Shown here one piece after another: positions 15,498 to 23,249 of a stretch of DNA of 23,996 bases; positions within the stretch are counted from its first letter, which is position 1, and each line of letters opens with the position of its first letter. Source of the DNA: Bacteroidota bacterium. GTDB lineage: Bacteria > Bacteroidota > Bacteroidia > Chitinophagales > Chitinophagaceae. The position numbers were made by a program, and so were the translations under genes. Below the pieces are notes generated by a model that was not told where the DNA came from, did no database searches, and saw nothing but the letters and a program-made list of their open reading frames with translations. The stretch is from NCBI GenBank assembly GCA_023386395.1, contig JAEWJV010000279.1, forward strand, positions 1-23,996, in the 5' to 3' direction.

Positions 15498-18107
15498 TTA
15501 AAACCTTTTTTCATTAAAACGAACAATATTTTTTATTACATCTTGAGTAAGAAATTTTTGCATTAAATCGCTCCCCTGAAACTTTTGTTCAGTCATTATG
15601 AAATTATTTCCTTCAGTCTTATTATGTATAAGTTTACGCCTGCTGAAATGCACTGCCATTACAATTCCTCGTGGATGTAAACTATTTTTGATACACATAA
15701 TAAAGCCGGCATCATGTTTACCTATCTGTATTATATCTTTCTTTACATTTTTGGATGTATCTTCCTTTAAAATACTTAAGGCGTTAACCGTATTTGCAGG
15801 TGTTCCTGTTTTAAACAACACGGTTAATGCATCCCCCTGCAAATTTGCTGGAAAGTAGGCTCTTGCGGTTTCAAAGTCGTCTTTACTTTGCTGGAAAGTT
15901 GGTCGCGGGTAGTTCTGAGCATCTTCCCATGCTGCTAAGAAATTATCCCAAGCATTTGTTTTAGAATCTCCGTTATCCGCATCCAAGTCTAAAAGATCTT
16001 TTAAATCTGCGTCTGTAAAAAAAGAACTATTCACCGAGGTATGCATCATATAATTCAACGAGATGTCCTTCTTTGAAATTAACCTCGCGTAGGCTTGTGA
16101 AAGGTTATAAAGGCTTAAGTCCAATTCCCCTTGTCCCCACATCCATGTTCTTAAATCTCCCTCAAAAGAAAACTCTTGTTTTTCATTTATTTGGTCTGCA
16201 TCCATACTAAATAAAGAGGAAGGTTCCGGCAACAATTGATAAGGATGTATGTAGTTTATACCTGGGAAATAATTGTTGTCATCCTTTTGAATAACAACAG
16301 GTAACCCAAAAACGTATTGAAGAATCTTGCATAAATTGCTGCTTTGAATATTTTTTATGTAAAGTTTTTTTCCAGAACTATCATAATAAAAAACTTTAGA
16401 ATCTGATCGAATAACGTTCTCTAAATTATCAGGAATATTATGATGCGTTAATTCACTAAAAGCATCATTATCACTTGCATCAACAAATGTATTCATCACC
16501 ATTCCGATGGGATAACAATCATGGCTCACTGCTAAAAAATGACTTAAGGCTGAAAAACGGTTCAGTGTATCACAATTTGAAAAATTCAACACAGAAGTTG
16601 GCGTTTTCATGTCCTTCCATTTTATATTAAAGCCGTTGACATTATAAATTTTCTTGTCAACATCTATCGGGACAAACTCATGATTTTCTCTAAACTTGTA
16701 CTTAAGCAATACTGGATAATTTAAAACGGATGCACAGGCAAGAATTGGCTTAAATACGCTACCTACCTCATAATATGAAGACCTAAGATTGAAATTAGTA
16801 GTTGCTAAAAGCTGTTTTGGGCTTTTGTTTAAGAAAGTCGAGCTGTAGAACGGGGCAGTTATGATCTCACCATTAGCAATATCAACAAGGGTTAAACTAA
16901 TCTCATAACTTGTATTGCTATCCACACCAAATTGATTTTGAATATTAGGTATGAGATCATTTTTGAAAATATCTTCATAATATTTTGCTTGTACGGCATC
17001 ATAAGATAGACTGTATGATTTATTTATATCAGAATCTTTCAGCTGTAAAACGAGACTATTGATAATTTGCGAACTGAATAAATCGGAATAATCATTATTA
17101 ATATTAATCCTGTTTCCGGCATAAGCTCCATTTGCGACTTGACTTGCTAATTCATAAGGGCTTTTTGAAGTAATGATTACCGAAACAATGTTTCCATTTT
17201 TTTGAAGATTAAATATTAAATCTTTTGTTTTTAAATCTTTAGAAAAAGCTATTGTATCGAACGGCTTATTATTCAAAATTATTTTTGTTGCGGTGTCATT
17301 TGTTGTAACAATAATTGAATCGGATGTTTGATAAATTCTGAAATATAATTTTCGCGGAATCGAAATTTGAAGTTTATGCGAGTAACTCCAATATGCATTC
17401 AAAACATTTTGTGGTTTTAGTAATTCATTCTCATCTACATTAGATAACTGGATTTGTTTATATCCTGCGGATTCATCATGATCTGTAAATAACGGTATAA
17501 CTGTGTTCTCGCAAACTATAAACTTTCGATCACTATCCCAATCCTTTGTGGGGTCTTTGAAATTAATTGTTCCTTTCCAAGCGGTATTACCGATAGAAGT
17601 AAAAAGCTTAAGCGAATCAACAGTTATCTTTTGTATACGTTTTTTGTCATCGCTATAAACAATTTTAAAATATTGTTCTGAAAGATCTTTTTGCTGTTTC
17701 TCGACTAATTCATGAAATTGGCTGTTATAATAAAAATCACTCTCTTCTTTAGTTTTTGGTGTAAAGCCCACTAATCTTGTGTCTTTAAAACTTGCATCGG
17801 ATTCATCAACAGGAACTGTAATAGTGAGTCTCTTGTATTTATCAAATACGTCAACATTCGCATCAAGAGAAGTATCGGTTAATGCCGAATCTAAATACCT
17901 ATTTATTTTTCCAATAAGACCGAGACCGTTTTCATTAAGTGGCTTATATAATTCTTGGTCAGCATAATTTAAGAAAGAGTTTTTTGTATTCCTGAAATAA
18001 AGCAGATATATAAATATTGAAATCAATAAAATAACAATTGTAATAAAGATCGTAGGAGTGAATAAGAATTTACGAATTTTCTCAGTATTTAAAGGTAGAA
18101 GCTGCAT
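15498..18107 (-). CDS. Penicillin-binding-protein-like transpeptidase (class B type)
   Basis: The protein has 869 residues with an ATG at 18105-18107. One N-terminal membrane segment (~17-38) precedes a long extracytoplasmic part. The N-terminal ~370 residues are unassigned. The transpeptidase domain runs from ~400: YEISLTLVDIANGEI corresponds to the usual strand before the active site, then EVGSVFKPI carries SxxK (Ser450, Lys453). The second motif appears as SHD (528-530) instead of SxN. The stretch WGQGELDLSLYNLSQAYARL (657-676) matches the G-Q-G...TPLQxAxAYA helix of class B PBPs. The third motif KTGT is at 766-769. No glycosyltransferase 51 domain is present. Class B PBPs cross-link peptidoglycan and pair with SEDS partners, which fits the next gene two bases downstream. 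It is first in the operon. The SHD variation leaves catalysis uncertain. Confidence 0.8.
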   Translation of the reverse strand: MQLLPLNTEKIRKFLFTPTIFITIVILLISIFIYLLYFRNTKNSFLNYADQELYKPLNENGLGLIGKINRYLDSALTDTSLDANVDVFDKYKRLTITVPVDESDASFKDTRLVGFTPKTKEESDFYYNSQFHELVEKQQKDLSEQYFKIVYSDDKKRIQKITVDSLKLFTSIGNTAWKGTINFKDPTKDWDSDRKFIVCENTVIPLFTDHDESAGYKQIQLSNVDENELLKPQNVLNAYWSYSHKLQISIPRKLYFRIYQTSDSIIVTTNDTATKIILNNKPFDTIAFSKDLKTKDLIFNLQKNGNIVSVIITSKSPYELASQVANGAYAGNRININNDYSDLFSSQIINSLVLQLKDSDINKSYSLSYDAVQAKYYEDIFKNDLIPNIQNQFGVDSNTSYEISLTLVDIANGEIITAPFYSSTFLNKSPKQLLATTNFNLRSSYYEVGSVFKPILACASVLNYPVLLKYKFRENHEFVPIDVDKKIYNVNGFNIKWKDMKTPTSVLNFSNCDTLNRFSALSHFLAVSHDCYPIGMVMNTFVDASDNDAFSELTHHNIPDNLENVIRSDSKVFYYDSSGKKLYIKNIQSSNLCKILQYVFGLPVVIQKDDNNYFPGINYIHPYQLLPEPSSLFSMDADQINEKQEFSFEGDLRTWMWGQGELDLSLYNLSQAYARLISKKDISLNYMMHTSVNSSFFTDADLKDLLDLDADNGDSKTNAWDNFLAAWEDAQNYPRPTFQQSKDDFETARAYFPANLQGDALTVLFKTGTPANTVNALSILKEDTSKNVKKDIIQIGKHDAGFIMCIKNSLHPRGIVMAVHFSRRKLIHNKTEGNNFIMTEQKFQGSDLMQKFLTQDVIKNIVRFNEKRF

Positions 18108-18588
18108 AAACTAATTATCTAAATAAAATTGGTCAGGATCAATATAGGGTGTAGTTCATATGTTTTGGTTTAGCTAATATACAAATCCAAATCTTTGAAA
18201 TCAAAAAATTTTCACTTCTTGATAATTTGGTTCACACGCTACCCAGTCATATTGATAGTAATAGAATCGCTGGCGTGATTTGAAATTCTGCTTTTGATTC
18301 ATCTATTGCTTTTGTGAAGGCTGACCATTCTTTTGTTTTGACCTGCGTTGACTTCGGCTACAAAATTCAATGTGAAACAAAATATTTTAGAGAAACAAGT
18401 GTATGTTTTGAGCTGACGTTAAAATTTGCATTTGGATATGCGTGCTAAGCGTTTGTGTTGAAGCTGATTCGACAATTATCGGTGCTTGATTTTATTCCGA
18501 GGGTACTAATTGCTACTAACTGGAAGCAAATACAATTAAAAGCGTGGCATATATTCTGACTCAATAATCGTGGGCACAAGCCTGTATA
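18108..18588. other. Gap of 481 bp between the two minus-strand blocks
   Basis: No gene is supported. It must contain the promoter of the transpeptidase operon, but no exact TAnnTTTG element was found on the minus strand. A minus-strand stretch 18250-18357 is open for 36 codons with protein-like content (KEWSAFTKAIDESKAEFQ) and no start, ending in a TGA at 18247-18249. It may be a small gene remnant. The small dyad GGC-TTGT-GCC just after the CHAT stop codon lacks a T-run. Confidence 0.4.
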
Positions 18589-19959
18589 TTACATTTCTTT
18601 TTTTATCAACGGATTACCGTAAAGATGCAAGCAAGCCCAAGCAGCTGGTGTTGGATATTTTTCATTGACCTTCATGTTAGCTTTGTATACCGCTTTATCC
18701 AAAGTGTCACCTGTCTCAAATGATTTTAAAAATTCCGGTAGCCAATATTTAGGAACAGTAACATCTAAAGCCCAGAAGGGGGCTATAACAGCACTATATC
18801 CTTTTGAGATAAAGGTTTTAATCAATGATGTAACATTATTGCGAAAGAACTCTGCCTTCATTGATCCGGAATAGCAAACAAAGAATATTAATATTCGCCC
18901 ACGTCCGACAATTGTATTTAAATCTCCAGTCTTTGACGTTTTTTGTGAAACGACTTGAACCTCCGAAATGTTCTCTCCACCATGCGAACAAACAATATTA
19001 ATATCTGAACTAAGAGGCTGATCTAATTTAACGGACTGAAAAATTGAAAAGCTGTTTTGATTAATTGTATCCTCGATGTTACCATATAAGTAACTAATGG
19101 CAAAATCACTGCTATCGGTAGGTATCCAAATAGATTTTGAATAATTTCGTTTTACAAGGTACTCGCTTCTTACAGACAACAACCATTCTGTAGATAATAC
19201 ATTTGTCACCGGAATCTTTTTTGCAATTAATTCTCCATGTCCATCAAGATATAAATTGTGTGGATACCGTGAAAGTTCCATATCCTTTACAATACAAAGG
19301 CTTGTTGTTACACTGGGTAAAAAGATGGTGTTGTCACTAAGCATATTGATGACATCTTTCTCTTGTTTCGCATATTCTTCCGGGTATAGCTGCCTGACTG
19401 TTCCCCTGTCTTTTATCGTATCATCAAAAGAGAAGTCAACAATATAATTAGAGTTAATAAGTCCTTTGAATTTTGCGTATGACCAAGAAGATAATCTAGA
19501 ATAAATGTATTCATCATTTATAAGCGTCAATTGATACAGTTTCCCTTCGCTAAAAGCCAGCCAAGCCATCGCTGTATTTTTTTCAATTGCTAATGATTTA
19601 ATTAAGGCATCCTTATTTTCATATAAAATATCCAAGGTTTCTATGTCTGCATCGGGTAAAATCAATGGAGCTAATTCCTGGGATTCCTTAGGTTTAAACA
19701 AAATACTATAGTCAGATTTCAATAGCATTGCTAATAAAAAGCCAGCAGAATCTTCATTATCGATACAGTACTCAACTAAACGATTGGAAATCTTCAATGC
19801 ACTTTCATTATCATAAACAAAGTCTTTGACATTTCTTGTTTCATTTAGATTAACAAGAGAGGCTTTGAGATATTCTTTCAATTCTGGTGATTGTCCTTCG
19901 ATTATTGTCTTCTGTTTTTTTACGTTTTCTTGAGGAACAATAGTTTCAAATATATTCAA
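18589..19959 (-). CDS. CHAT-domain (caspase-like) protease
   Basis: The protein has 456 residues. The start is a TTG (19957-19959), 8 bp after the stop of the upstream gene; no ATG is available near it. The C-terminal ~150 residues carry the CHAT pattern: VCSHGGE with His326, IFFVCYSGS with Cys362 (the His/Cys dyad), GYSAVIAPFWALDVTV (family: GArsVIaslWxVdD), GDTLDKAVYKAN (sxxeALrxA) and AAWACLHLYGNP (family: WAaFxLyGxP). CHAT proteases are peptidases of clan CD that act as death effectors or regulators, for example in the TPR-CHAT partner of type III-E CRISPR effectors. The N-terminal ~300 residues (helical, then beta strands) are unassigned and could be the sensing part. Placed downstream of an Argonaute gene and next to a helical partner, it is a plausible proteolytic effector. 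The substrate is unknown. Confidence 0.85.
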   Translation of the reverse strand: MNIFETIVPQENVKKQKTIIEGQSPELKEYLKASLVNLNETRNVKDFVYDNESALKISNRLVEYCIDNEDSAGFLLAMLLKSDYSILFKPKESQELAPLILPDADIETLDILYENKDALIKSLAIEKNTAMAWLAFSEGKLYQLTLINDEYIYSRLSSWSYAKFKGLINSNYIVDFSFDDTIKDRGTVRQLYPEEYAKQEKDVINMLSDNTIFLPSVTTSLCIVKDMELSRYPHNLYLDGHGELIAKKIPVTNVLSTEWLLSVRSEYLVKRNYSKSIWIPTDSSDFAISYLYGNIEDTINQNSFSIFQSVKLDQPLSSDINIVCSHGGENISEVQVVSQKTSKTGDLNTIVGRGRILIFFVCYSGSMKAEFFRNNVTSLIKTFISKGYSAVIAPFWALDVTVPKYWLPEFLKSFETGDTLDKAVYKANMKVNEKYPTPAAWACLHLYGNPLIKKEM

Positions 19960-19967
19960 GTAAAAAC

Positions 19968-21068
19968 CTAAAGCAGATGGGCTAAATCAGCAGAAGTATA
20001 TAGGCGTCTAATGTTATATAAAGTGAGAAGCCACGGCAAAACATCATTAATTCCTCCTGACAGTATTGCTTCTCTTTCCTTATTTAAATAATCAAGTACC
20101 AAAGAAGGAAGGTTTGGATCCAATTCATATAATTGTCCAGAAAAAAATGTATGATCAAGTGCTCGTCTTTCATAATCCAAAAAACTTAACTCTTTTGGAA
20201 TTGATAAATAAATCTCCCTCGCCCATGGAAATAGTTTTACATTCCTAAACATTTTTATTGCCTGCCAAATTATTTCCTTAACAAACTTCTCTGAATATGG
20301 AGGACCTTTAACCAGCGCCGCTGATAAACTAATGTTTGCATACATTAGCGCCGCATGAATACTGCTTAGATTTGAATAAATCCTGAATGAATTAAAAAAT
20401 CCTAACTCTGGCTCTTTGTCTTTAAATCCAGCAATGATTATTTCTTCTGCAATATCCCTAGCGGCTTGAAAGTATTCTGATGAAGACAACCTATCAAAGA
20501 AGATACCTGCAGCATGGTAAAACAACTCTATGTCGCCCAGTGATAATAACAACTGCCTTAACATTAAAAAGTTTAATAATGTATTTTCAACAAAATCTTT
20601 TGACCAGCTTAATTGTTTTCCATCTTCTTGTAATTTTTCTATTATTAAGGATGCAAGTTTCTTTTTATCATCTTCTGATAAGTCTGTAAGGTTAAGTTCA
20701 GTTTCTGATATTCGTGGTGCATTATTCTTTGACAAACTCTCTTCAAGAACAGTGCGATACTTTTCAACGGTATCCATATCAGCGTCATAGTCCATTATTC
20801 CCAAGTCAAAGGATTTATACTTCCGACTTTTAACGACTTGCTCTTGTAGTTGCATGAACAAATCAATTGCAAAGGGGATCGACTCTGCATTGTTCGTTTC
20901 CAAACTGGAAAGAAACATAGGCACATATTTACGATATGTGGCATAGTCAATAGATAAGTTTTCAACTATAGCTTTATAAAGCTTTTTAAGATCAGCATCA
21001 TAAACATTAGCTTCATTAATTCTTTTGAAGCTTAGCTTCTGATGAAATTCTTGGATAAGCTGTTCCAA
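19968..21068 (-). CDS. Helical protein paired with the CHAT protease, function unknown
   Basis: The protein has 366 residues, nearly all helical, with repeat-like leucine/aromatic spacing between ~160 and 350 (for example LLNFLMLRQLLLSLGDIELFYHAA near 164-187). A TPR-like or HEAT-like scaffold is possible, but no clean repeat consensus is seen. The only in-frame start after the preceding stop is TTG (21066-21068), giving MEQLIQEFHQ. The next Met is residue 50. It is encoded 8 bp upstream of the CHAT gene, so the two are almost certainly co-translated and probably interact. Its start lies 11 bp after the end of the decayed Argonaute 3' copy, so it once followed an intact Argonaute gene directly. 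No catalytic motif, signal peptide or membrane segment is visible. Confidence 0.7.
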   Translation of the reverse strand: MEQLIQEFHQKLSFKRINEANVYDADLKKLYKAIVENLSIDYATYRKYVPMFLSSLETNNAESIPFAIDLFMQLQEQVVKSRKYKSFDLGIMDYDADMDTVEKYRTVLEESLSKNNAPRISETELNLTDLSEDDKKKLASLIIEKLQEDGKQLSWSKDFVENTLLNFLMLRQLLLSLGDIELFYHAAGIFFDRLSSSEYFQAARDIAEEIIIAGFKDKEPELGFFNSFRIYSNLSSIHAALMYANISLSAALVKGPPYSEKFVKEIIWQAIKMFRNVKLFPWAREIYLSIPKELSFLDYERRALDHTFFSGQLYELDPNLPSLVLDYLNKEREAILSGGINDVLPWLLTLYNIRRLYTSADLAHLL

Positions 21069-21079
21069 CGTGACTTATT

Positions 21080-21198
21080 TTATAAAAACCAAAGAATATT
21101 TTTCGAACTATCAGGTAAAATCTGCTTTTCCATATGTGTGCTAATTCTGCGATGACTCTGAATACTTTACAGTAACATGTAAATTCTGTTGTGCTTAA
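21080..21198 (-). pseudogene. Decayed second copy of the Argonaute gene 3' end
   Basis: This stretch aligns with the 3' end of the Argonaute gene (23250-23370) over about 120 bp at roughly 83% identity by eye, with several 1-nt gaps. Exactly shared blocks on the plus strand include TATAAAAACCAAAG, ATCAGGTAAA, GCTAATTCTGC and ATACTTTACAGTAACA. The gaps shift the frame (AQQNL-VTVKY is readable, then a stop), so it is not translated. It includes the Argonaute stop codon position (21080-21082) and runs up to the stop codon of the DUF262 gene (21199-21201). It marks a past recombination or duplication. Confidence 0.85.
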
Positions 21199-23229
21199 CT
21201 AATCGATCTTTGTTCTTAATTCAGTTATCTTCTTTTCAATTCCATTTTCATCTATATATTTCCAAAATGTCCAACCGTTTTCTGTAACTGTTTCAGATGC
21301 GCCTTTATCTATTTTAACTGCTATTGCTGCTGCACTTGGAGTATCATAAAGTTTTCCTTTGTAAAATATTTTTGTTGTTGAAGGATTAAACACCGCCTCC
21401 GCAATTTTAGATTTATATGAACAAAACACATTGATGTTTGCAGCTTCCTCGAACTTGATTTCCTCATAAAACTTCTCTTTAATTAAGTCTCGTGGCTTAA
21501 TAAGGCGTTTGTCAATAATCTCAAAAATTGCATTTGAACGCAGCTCAATAAAGAAGCTATATTCTTTATCATATTCACCAGTGATTAGTTCTTTGGTGAT
21601 AAGATGATTTTCTAAAGATTTCTCTATTTCGGCGTTTGTATTTTTAATCTCTTTTAAATATTCCGAAGGTGATTGATCGCTGATTTTTATATTTTGAAGT
21701 TTGGGTATTAAGGTTCTATTAGCGACACAATCAATTAAATCTTTTTCAGCTTCACTTGCTAAAACCTTGTTCAGGTAATTCTTTGGAAAAATATGATGAT
21801 CTTCCAAAACAGAGTTAAGCGAAAGCTTTGCATCGTTATTCCAATTTAATAAGCCGCCATTTTCAAAATTGATAAGATTTAATACACCCTGATAAACGGC
21901 ATTCGCCTTTCGGTTAAATGAATAAATATCATCAGGAGACAAAACCTGAATCTTAGATAATTTATTGAAGTAGCTGGCGGAATTTATTTTGCGACCTTTT
22001 GCAATTAGTACCAAAATATTTGAATCTTCTATAATTCTTTCGTTAGATGAGCCTGAATAACGCATTGAAAAAACAGAGTTCCAATACCAATATTCAATGA
22101 ACATTTTTTGCTGAGGATTCATTTGATGGTAATCTCCCCCTATCTCTTTCAAAAAATTTATTAATGGAATTATCATGTTCTCATAAGGCATCCAATCTTG
22201 CGATATGATAAAATGATTTTGGTATAAAAAGTCGAGCGTAATTTTATATAGTTTGCATTGCTGGTCCCATAACGATTTAAAGTCCTCTGCATTTAGTGAA
22301 CCTAAAATGTAATTCCTATTGATTTCTTTAGGATTACTCTTGATATAAGCAATCGATCTTACTATTATCTCTGGAACTAAACGGTGATTCGCATTTTGTT
22401 GTTCAAACTGCTTTATTTTTTCTTTTAAATTAAAGTTACCTGTATAAAGTTTTGCTGCTAATATGTCAATAAAGTTTAGTTGAACGCCTCTTGTATTACT
22501 TCTCTCAAAAAACACAACAAATTTTTCAAGATTCATATCAAGTAAGTAAAAAGATAAAAGCTTTTCAGACTTAAATAAATCAGCTATTTTCTTGCGAATA
22601 TTTCTGAACTTCTTAAATTCTGCTTTTTGATCAAAGCCCTCAACCTGACTGTATGTTTTGTAATAAGAAGTGGTGTAAAAAAATTTCTCTTTTATTTCAT
22701 CTTCTTCATAATCGTTTTGCTCTATGTCCCAAACATCCGAAAGCTTCACTGAAAGACGTTCTGAATCTTGCTCGCCTGTTATTTCTTCAAGTAGTTCTTC
22801 AAGTTTCGCATTCTCAAAATTGTTAACAAGTATTTCATCTTCATTCTTCGCAATAAACCAAACTTCATCGGTTCCTTTCAATGCTCTATAAATTGATGTA
22901 GTTCGTTGTTGTCCATCCAATACAAGCCTAAAATTACCACCGACCTTATTCATCTTTTCAATTTCAGCTTTTGTTATTGTCTTTACTTCTAAAGAAGGTC
23001 TTTTCTTTCCTTTTGTTATTTTTTTGCGATTATCAATTTCACGAATCGCAATATCGAAAGATGGAATACCAAAAATAATTGCACCAATAAAAATGTCTTT
23101 GATTAATGAATCGAAAAGATCATAAGTTTTGAATATCTCCCAAACAAAATCTCTTTGGAATTCAGGTAAGTAAATTTTTCCATCATCAATATCTTGTATT
23201 AGTTCTTTTATCGACTGCGTTTGTTCCAT
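21199..23229 (-). CDS. GmrSD-like DUF262/DUF1524 nuclease with C-terminal RAMA/DUF4357-like domain
   Basis: The protein has 676 residues with an ATG at 23227-23229, 20 bp after the Argonaute stop. The DUF262 (ParB-like, GmrS) half shows LPEFQRDFVW (21-30) and LVLDGQQRT (102-110), the nucleotide-dependent motif DGQQR. The DUF1524 (GmrD) half is an HNH-type nuclease with EDHHIFPKNYL (476-486) and ANRTLIPKLQN (503-513). A C-terminal module (~600-660) with YKGKLYDTPSAAAIAV and NGWTFWKYID matches the small RAMA/DUF4357-like domain linked to recognition of modified DNA. GmrSD proteins are type IV restriction enzymes that cut DNA with modified bases. The fused C-terminal module would fit a role in reading modification. 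All visible key motifs are intact. It sits inside an Argonaute-CHAT gene row that its arrival seems to have split. Confidence 0.85.
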   Translation of the reverse strand: MEQTQSIKELIQDIDDGKIYLPEFQRDFVWEIFKTYDLFDSLIKDIFIGAIIFGIPSFDIAIREIDNRKKITKGKKRPSLEVKTITKAEIEKMNKVGGNFRLVLDGQQRTTSIYRALKGTDEVWFIAKNEDEILVNNFENAKLEELLEEITGEQDSERLSVKLSDVWDIEQNDYEEDEIKEKFFYTTSYYKTYSQVEGFDQKAEFKKFRNIRKKIADLFKSEKLLSFYLLDMNLEKFVVFFERSNTRGVQLNFIDILAAKLYTGNFNLKEKIKQFEQQNANHRLVPEIIVRSIAYIKSNPKEINRNYILGSLNAEDFKSLWDQQCKLYKITLDFLYQNHFIISQDWMPYENMIIPLINFLKEIGGDYHQMNPQQKMFIEYWYWNSVFSMRYSGSSNERIIEDSNILVLIAKGRKINSASYFNKLSKIQVLSPDDIYSFNRKANAVYQGVLNLINFENGGLLNWNNDAKLSLNSVLEDHHIFPKNYLNKVLASEAEKDLIDCVANRTLIPKLQNIKISDQSPSEYLKEIKNTNAEIEKSLENHLITKELITGEYDKEYSFFIELRSNAIFEIIDKRLIKPRDLIKEKFYEEIKFEEAANINVFCSYKSKIAEAVFNPSTTKIFYKGKLYDTPSAAAIAVKIDKGASETVTENGWTFWKYIDENGIEKKITELRTKID

Positions 23230-23249
23230 AAATTTTTAAAGTTATTAAT

